Below are positions 60,391 through 64,000 of a DNA stretch of 64,000 nt, one piece after another. The translations under genes and the position numbers were made by a program. How positions within the stretch are numbered: position 1 is the stretch's first letter; every line of letters begins with the position of its first letter. Under the pieces are notes generated by a model. It was not told the origin of the DNA. It did not search any database and saw only the letters and a list, made by a program, of their open reading frames with translations. Source of the DNA: JACPUW01 sp049115495 (GTDB lineage: Bacteria; Bacteroidota; Bacteroidia; CAILMK01; JACPUW01). The DNA is taken from positions 558,001-622,000 of the forward strand of contig JAGDZV010000001.1 of the NCBI GenBank assembly GCA_049115495.1, read 5' to 3'.

Positions 60391-60474
60391 CGACTTAGGG
60401 CTCGCAATTTATCCTTTACAATTACTTAAAAAGGATTATGAAATTTGATAAAAAAAGCTTCCTCTCCTAAGTCG
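60391..60474. repeat. 9-bp inverted repeat in a convergent intergenic gap
   Basis: CGACTTAGG (60391-60399) and CCTAAGTCG (60466-60474) are exact complements 66 bases apart, between the convergent LRR and Rrf2 copy 2 genes. It could mark a small degraded element or a weak two-way terminator. Confidence 0.35.
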
Positions 60475-60496
60475 ATTTGACGAATTTTCAGGCCTT

Positions 60497-60943
60497 CTAC
60501 AGCTTAAACATACCTTCATCTAGGGTATCAACAATTTCTTTAATAGATCTATCTTCTGCTACTTTTAAAAAGGCATTTTTGGCTATTACGGTTGATTCGT
60601 GAAGAGGGCATGGGTTTTCAGAACTGCATTCAGGCAAACCAAGGATGCAACTGGCTAGTGGGTTGGTTCCATCAATTACTATTATTACATCCATCAAGTT
60701 CTTACTTAAGCCTTCTTCTTCTATAAAGAAACCTCCGTTCTTTCCCTTGGTAGAGTTTAATACCTTTCTACGCGTAAGTTCTTGTAATATTTTAGACAAA
60801 AATGGTTGAGGAATTGTAAGGTCTTCAGCCACTTTTTTTACACCAAACTTTTTCTGCTTTTCTTGATTGCGAGCAATGTATAACACGGCTCTAATTGCAT
60901 ATCTAGAACTTGTTGTTAATAGCACCTTTCTAATTAAAGACAC
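60497..60943 (-). CDS. Rrf2 family regulator with cysteine triad (copy 2)
   Basis: The 148-residue protein has LTTSSRYAIRAVLYIARNQE, EDLTIPQPFLSKILQELTRR, GKNGGFFIEE and the triad CILGLPECSSENPC (C-x6-C-x5-C), exactly spaced as in copy 1. The GTG at 60943 is one start; a GTG at 60925, nearer the usual Rrf2 N-terminus, is equally possible. It is divergent from the fasciclin gene across a region with a second pair of TGAC-type operators. An NO- or redox-responsive role is inferred. Confidence 0.88.
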   Translation of the reverse strand: MSLIRKVLLTTSSRYAIRAVLYIARNQEKQKKFGVKKVAEDLTIPQPFLSKILQELTRRKVLNSTKGKNGGFFIEEEGLSKNLMDVIIVIDGTNPLASCILGLPECSSENPCPLHESTVIAKNAFLKVAEDRSIKEIVDTLDEGMFKL

Positions 60944-60973
60944 AAATATCTTTTTATTTAAATTTACTTATGT

Positions 60974-61004
60974 GTCAAAAATCACAAAAGGTGACTATAG
61001 TCAT
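60974..61004. promoter_or_regulatory. tandem TGAC-N4-GTCA-type operators, Rrf2/fasciclin promoter region
   Basis: A degenerate site TGTCAAAAATCA (60974-60985) and a perfect site TGACTATAGTCA (60993-61004) have centres 19 bp apart with linker CAAAAGG. This is the same order, spacing and linker as at 58945-58976, which argues for a shared regulator. Confidence 0.72.
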
Positions 61005-61052
61005 TATTTCATTTAAAACACTTTAAGACCTTTATATCTTAATATAATCTAA

Positions 61053-61619
61053 ATGAAAAAATATTACGTTTTAGTTATCGCCTTTTTACTATTTGCAACT
61101 GTTGGTTGCGATCAAAGTGAAAATACCGCAAATAGCCAATCTAATGTTGTAGTAGCTGAAGAAGTTGTAAACCCTGGTGGAGGCCAAGCAACTGTGGTTG
61201 ACAATGAATCAGAACAGAACATATTGCAAGTTGCTATTGGTTCAAAAGATCATAAAACCTTGGTAGCCGCGGTACAAGCTGTTAGTTATGAAAACGCACT
61301 TGTAAACGCCGGACCATTTACAGTGTTTGCCCCAACTGATGCGGCCTTTGGCTTGCTGCCTGAGGGAACAGTTGAGGAACTTGTTAAGCCTGAAAACAAA
61401 ATGAAGCTTCAGGATATTCTTGAATACCACGTTTACATAGGCAAGCTAGATACCGATGCTCTTACAGAAGGTAGGGTTTTAGGCATGGCTAATGGTGATA
61501 AGATTACCTGTGGCCTTAGCGACAATACCGTAACAATCAATGGTGCCAAAATTATTGCATCTGTTCCATGCTCAAACGGCATTGTACACGTGGTTGACGG
61601 CGTTCTTTTGCCTGAGTAA
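61053..61619 (+). CDS. fasciclin (FAS1) domain lipoprotein
   Basis: The 188-residue protein has a lipoprotein signal (MKKYYVLVIAFLLFATVGC, Cys19) and one FAS1 domain with LVAAVQAVSYENALVNAGPF, TVFAPTDAAFGLLPEGTVEE, ILEYHVYIGKLDTDALTEGR and VPCSNGIVHVVDGVLLPE. FAS1 domains mediate adhesion; fasciclin-type genes in Bacteroidota are often induced by nitrosative stress or low oxygen, and the shared operators with the nos genes fit this. It is monocistronic, ending in a strong terminator. Confidence 0.9.
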   Translation: MKKYYVLVIAFLLFATVGCDQSENTANSQSNVVVAEEVVNPGGGQATVVDNESEQNILQVAIGSKDHKTLVAAVQAVSYENALVNAGPFTVFAPTDAAFGLLPEGTVEELVKPENKMKLQDILEYHVYIGKLDTDALTEGRVLGMANGDKITCGLSDNTVTINGAKIIASVPCSNGIVHVVDGVLLPE

Positions 61620-61637
61620 AATGTTTCAAAAAAGCAT

Positions 61638-61679
61638 AAAGTCAAGTTTTTCTCTAATTAAAACTTGACTTTTTTTTTT
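61638..61679 (+). terminator. terminator after the fasciclin gene (likely bidirectional)
   Basis: AAAGTCAAGTTTT (61638-61650) pairs exactly with AAAACTTGACTTT (61660-61672), followed by a long T run. The convergent T9SS gene ends at 61678, so the hairpin may serve both. Confidence 0.9.
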
Positions 61680-63633
61680 ACAATTTCACAAACCTAGAAT
61701 ACCCAATTGCTCCTTTTTTGCTAAAGGTCTTAACCAAGTATATTCCACTTTCAAACTCTGAAACATCAATTTGTGTGTTGCCTACAAAAGCACCTTTGTA
61801 TATGAACTGACCCGCTGCGTTGTAAACTTCTACTTGTAGGTTCTCATTTACCTTAGAAAATATAGTTACAACATCATTTGCCGGAGATGGGAAAACATCA
61901 ATTTCCAACTCTGTAGGTTTGCTTACACTATTTACATGGCTAACTTCAGAAACATCTCCCCCACTCAGTTTGAAATAAGATCCTGATGGGTTTTCATAAA
62001 GTTTTGCGGCCCTTACAGAATATTGATAATCACCACTAAACCAATTGCTCTCATCAGTATAATTTGTATTTGTTATAACTTCATTATTTACCCTTTTCAT
62101 ATTTCCATTTTCATCCCAACGATAAATAAAATACCCATCAATATCTCCAGAAGCTGCTGTCCAATTTAGCATTACATCATTTCCGCTACTGGTAGCCGAT
62201 AAATTGGTTGGCCTTGAAATGCCATGCATTGTTAAGGTAGGATCTCCCATTAAGGCAATATGAATACTATTTTGAGCATTGTTGAAATTGCCATTAAAGT
62301 AATCATCAACATTATTCATTGATATTCTGGCTCCAAAACCAATGTTCCATCCCAATGCCATGTGATGTATATACCACTTTGGTAAACCTCCCCAAAAGCT
62401 AACCAAACTCTTATTGCATAGTGGTGCTCTTAAAAAGTTATCAGTTATGTCCCAATCTCCAAAATAGCTTCCTGCCAAAATAGTAAATACATTGTTCAAT
62501 GTATCGGCAGCAATATCGCTTGTTCTTGCCCTGCCGTTGAATAAGCCATTACAACTAGTAAATGAACCGGCTCCACATCCATAACTCCACAAATACCCTT
62601 CTTCCCTTTGGGCTTCAACATAGTCGGCAGTCTCATCAATTAGCTCACTTTCATAAAAACATGAGAAATTATGGTAGCCTGTTGATGCCAAATTAAAACT
62701 CACAAAATTATTGTCAATTAAAGCCCTTTCTTCAATCTTCCACTCTCCAACTCTGTAAGCGTGGTTTCTCTTAAAGTAGTCTTTTAAAAGCTCTAATTCA
62801 GTTTTACTAAACGCAGGCATATCATAAAAATCAATTCTTCCAACCTGTAGTTCAACTTCGCTCGGAAGCTTTGTTTGGTCAAACTTGCCATCGCCTGGCA
62901 CATTTTTACCTCTTTTAAGGTTGGCATCAACATGATTGGCTGTGTTATCAGTCCATTCGCCATCAATATCTCCATAAAAAGCATCAGCGGCCCACGCCCC
63001 CGTGTGGTTTCCTGCTCCTTCAATATGGCCATCAGGCGGCGAAATACCAAATCTTGTAAAGTTGCCAGAATATGGAACAGGTACGTGCCCAACAATAATT
63101 AAAGCTTCAGTATTCTCAGTGGCAGCATCTACAATTCGAGCCTTTATTGCATTCACGTTTTCGTTTCGACCCGCATAAAGGGTTTTCACCTGCCAACCTT
63201 CAAGCTCAAGGTCATTGCTAAAAATTTCAACTTCACTTTCTAAGTCATTTATGTAGATACTGTCTAAAAGTATTACGGCCTCGCCAAGGAAAGGGCTTGG
63301 CACATATTCAAATCCAATTAATGAATAACCCAGAGAAATGGTTTGAGCGCCTATTTGCTTTACTACCATAAATTCATAAGCTTCTCCAAGTGAAATGTCG
63401 TTATCTACATAAAATGTATCACTTGTTGTGGCTAATTGGTTCCATGCAGATTCACCTATTGCTCTCCTACTTACGCTGTAATTACCTGTAAATGATGCAT
63501 CGGCTTGCCAATGAACCCCAATATTGCCATTATCATTCTTTGCAATTAAGGCTAGAACTTGTTCTTTGGCTACTTGACCAAATAACATTGATTGAGCAGC
63601 AAAAAATACAATAACCGTTGTGGCTAATCTCAT
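61678..63633 (-). CDS. secreted gingipain-fold (C25-like) protein with FnIII and T9SS sorting domain
   Basis: From ATG 63633 this is a 651-residue protein with signal MRLATTVIVFFAAQSMLFGQ, a C25-like caspase/gingipain region (LPSEVELQVGRIDFYDMPAF, ELLKDYFKRNHAYRVGEWKI, HIALMGDPTLTMHGISRP), an FnIII-like domain (PTNLSATSSGNDVMLNWTAA) and a type A T9SS domain (ELEIDVFPSPANDVVTIFSK ... YSRFVKL). The catalytic His of YTGHG and the later Cys of gingipains are not matched (SYGCGAGSF and TILAGSYFGDW stand there), so peptidase activity is doubtful. The N-terminus has other in-frame ATG codons upstream. Confidence 0.75.
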   Translation of the reverse strand: MRLATTVIVFFAAQSMLFGQVAKEQVLALIAKNDNGNIGVHWQADASFTGNYSVSRRAIGESAWNQLATTSDTFYVDNDISLGEAYEFMVVKQIGAQTISLGYSLIGFEYVPSPFLGEAVILLDSIYINDLESEVEIFSNDLELEGWQVKTLYAGRNENVNAIKARIVDAATENTEALIIVGHVPVPYSGNFTRFGISPPDGHIEGAGNHTGAWAADAFYGDIDGEWTDNTANHVDANLKRGKNVPGDGKFDQTKLPSEVELQVGRIDFYDMPAFSKTELELLKDYFKRNHAYRVGEWKIEERALIDNNFVSFNLASTGYHNFSCFYESELIDETADYVEAQREEGYLWSYGCGAGSFTSCNGLFNGRARTSDIAADTLNNVFTILAGSYFGDWDITDNFLRAPLCNKSLVSFWGGLPKWYIHHMALGWNIGFGARISMNNVDDYFNGNFNNAQNSIHIALMGDPTLTMHGISRPTNLSATSSGNDVMLNWTAASGDIDGYFIYRWDENGNMKRVNNEVITNTNYTDESNWFSGDYQYSVRAAKLYENPSGSYFKLSGGDVSEVSHVNSVSKPTELEIDVFPSPANDVVTIFSKVNENLQVEVYNAAGQFIYKGAFVGNTQIDVSEFESGIYLVKTFSKKGAIGYSRFVKL

Positions 63634-63746
63634 ATGCAATACGTTTTTGATGGGCATAGCGAATGTAGGCATCTGTTGTAAAAATGATAAATGCATTAAG
63701 TTCTAAAAGTTGACACTCGTCATTAATTATCCCACAATGCTCAAAA

Positions 63747-63754
63747 TACTTTTG
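63747..63754 (+). promoter_or_regulatory. putative -7 promoter element for the TonB-dependent receptor-like gene
   Basis: TACTTTTG lies 20 bases before the ATG at 63775. No -33 TTG is visible at the expected spacing. Confidence 0.5.
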
Positions 63755-63774
63755 CCCATTATTTACGAACAAGT

Positions 63775-64000
63775 ATGATCTTTCACAATAAAGGGGTATT
63801 TACCCTAGGGCTAATTCTTATATCAAGTTTTATTTATGCTCAATCAACAAAAGTTACTGGTAAGGTTTTTAACGCCCTAAATAAAGAACCCTTGCCCGAG
63901 GCCAGTGTACAACTTCAAGGCTCTACAATTGGAGCTAGCACCGATGAAAAAGGCTATTTTGAGATAGATGACATTGTTCCTGGACTTTATAATTTCGAAA
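63775..64000 (+). CDS. TonB-dependent receptor-like protein, N-terminal part
   Basis: The gene runs off the right edge after 75 codons. It has a signal peptide (MIFHNKGVFTLGLILISSFI, then YAQ) followed by a carboxypeptidase-regulatory-like plug extension: VTGKVFNALNKEPLPEASVQ, LQGSTIGASTDEKGYFEIDD and IVPGLYNFE. This arrangement begins many SusC/TonB-dependent receptors and related outer-membrane proteins of Bacteroidota. The barrel is not visible, so a plain surface protein with the same first domain is also possible. Confidence 0.75.
   Translation, partial: MIFHNKGVFTLGLILISSFIYAQSTKVTGKVFNALNKEPLPEASVQLQGSTIGASTDEKGYFEIDDIVPGLYNFE

Noticed and set aside
1..64000. CRISPR array, prophage or insertion sequence
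   Set aside because: No regularly spaced direct repeats, phage structural genes or transposase genes were seen on either strand.

Overview
The window is a piece of a Bacteroidota chromosome, most likely a free-living, probably marine member of Flavobacteriales or a neighbouring order. The evidence is a gliding-motility lipoprotein GldD, two secreted proteins with type IX secretion (T9SS) C-terminal sorting domains, many lipoproteins, TAnnTTTG-type -7 promoter elements, and families typical of the phylum (DUF5522, DUF1573 lipoprotein, long NusB, the small protein often mislabelled ABC transporter ATPase). The DNA is AT-rich, and no prophage, insertion sequence or CRISPR array was seen.

Layout. 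1-5809 (minus strand) holds the 5' end of recG, gldD, nfu, queE, folD, two tandem small CPAN lipoproteins, pdxH, a Uma2-type nuclease and rlmB. 5969-6818 holds a YfcE phosphodiesterase between two inverted copies of a ~120-bp element with terminal inverted repeats. 6823-9408 is an ABC exporter operon with a 56-residue DUF5522 gene. 9707-14113 is a plus-strand housekeeping run: leucine dehydrogenase, nusB, DUF1573 lipoprotein, yajC, YbbR protein, coaE. gyrB, queD and cdd follow. 17865-21758 pairs an asparagine-synthetase-like gene divergently with an MBOAT acyltransferase and an SGNH-like partner. dnaK, panB, an RluA-type pseudouridine synthase and an M48 protease lie at 23-29 kb. 29.1-31.3 kb carries a Crp/Fnr regulator, a tiny membrane ORF, a YgaP-like rhodanese and a formate/nitrite channel. 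31.4-35.6 kb is a minus-strand run with an RmlD-like reductase, a secreted NHL-repeat/T9SS protein and a lipoprotein methyltransferase.

35.7-38.6 kb looks accessory: a ParDE-like toxin-antitoxin pair, a membrane ORF without a start codon, an ATGA-coupled pair of unknown small genes and three ATGA-coupled membrane genes. 38.6-44.9 kb returns to core genes (nadD, gmk, yicC, a sensor kinase, an AsmA-like protein). Two identical tRNA-Val(UAC) genes at 45.1-45.3 kb are followed by the remnant of a T9SS-secreted protein. A TPR membrane protein, a GNAT enzyme, a CvfB-like RNA-binding protein, an alkaline phosphatase and tryptophan 2,3-dioxygenase come next.

The most coherent functional unit is 51.6-61.6 kb: a clade II-type nitrous oxide reductase operon (lipoprotein cytochrome c, nosZ, a membrane protein, nosL, nosD, nosF, nosY and a Met-rich outer-membrane barrel) closed by a strong terminator. 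Next to it lie two paralogous Rrf2 regulators with cysteine triads, an LRR lipoprotein and a fasciclin lipoprotein. Two divergent promoter regions here share a previously unremarked architecture: a pair of TGAC-N4-GTCA-type palindromes with centres exactly 19 bp apart and a conserved CAAAAG(A/G) linker. This suggests one Crp/Fnr-type regulon covering N2O respiration, both Rrf2 genes and the fasciclin gene. The window ends inside a TonB-dependent-receptor-like gene.
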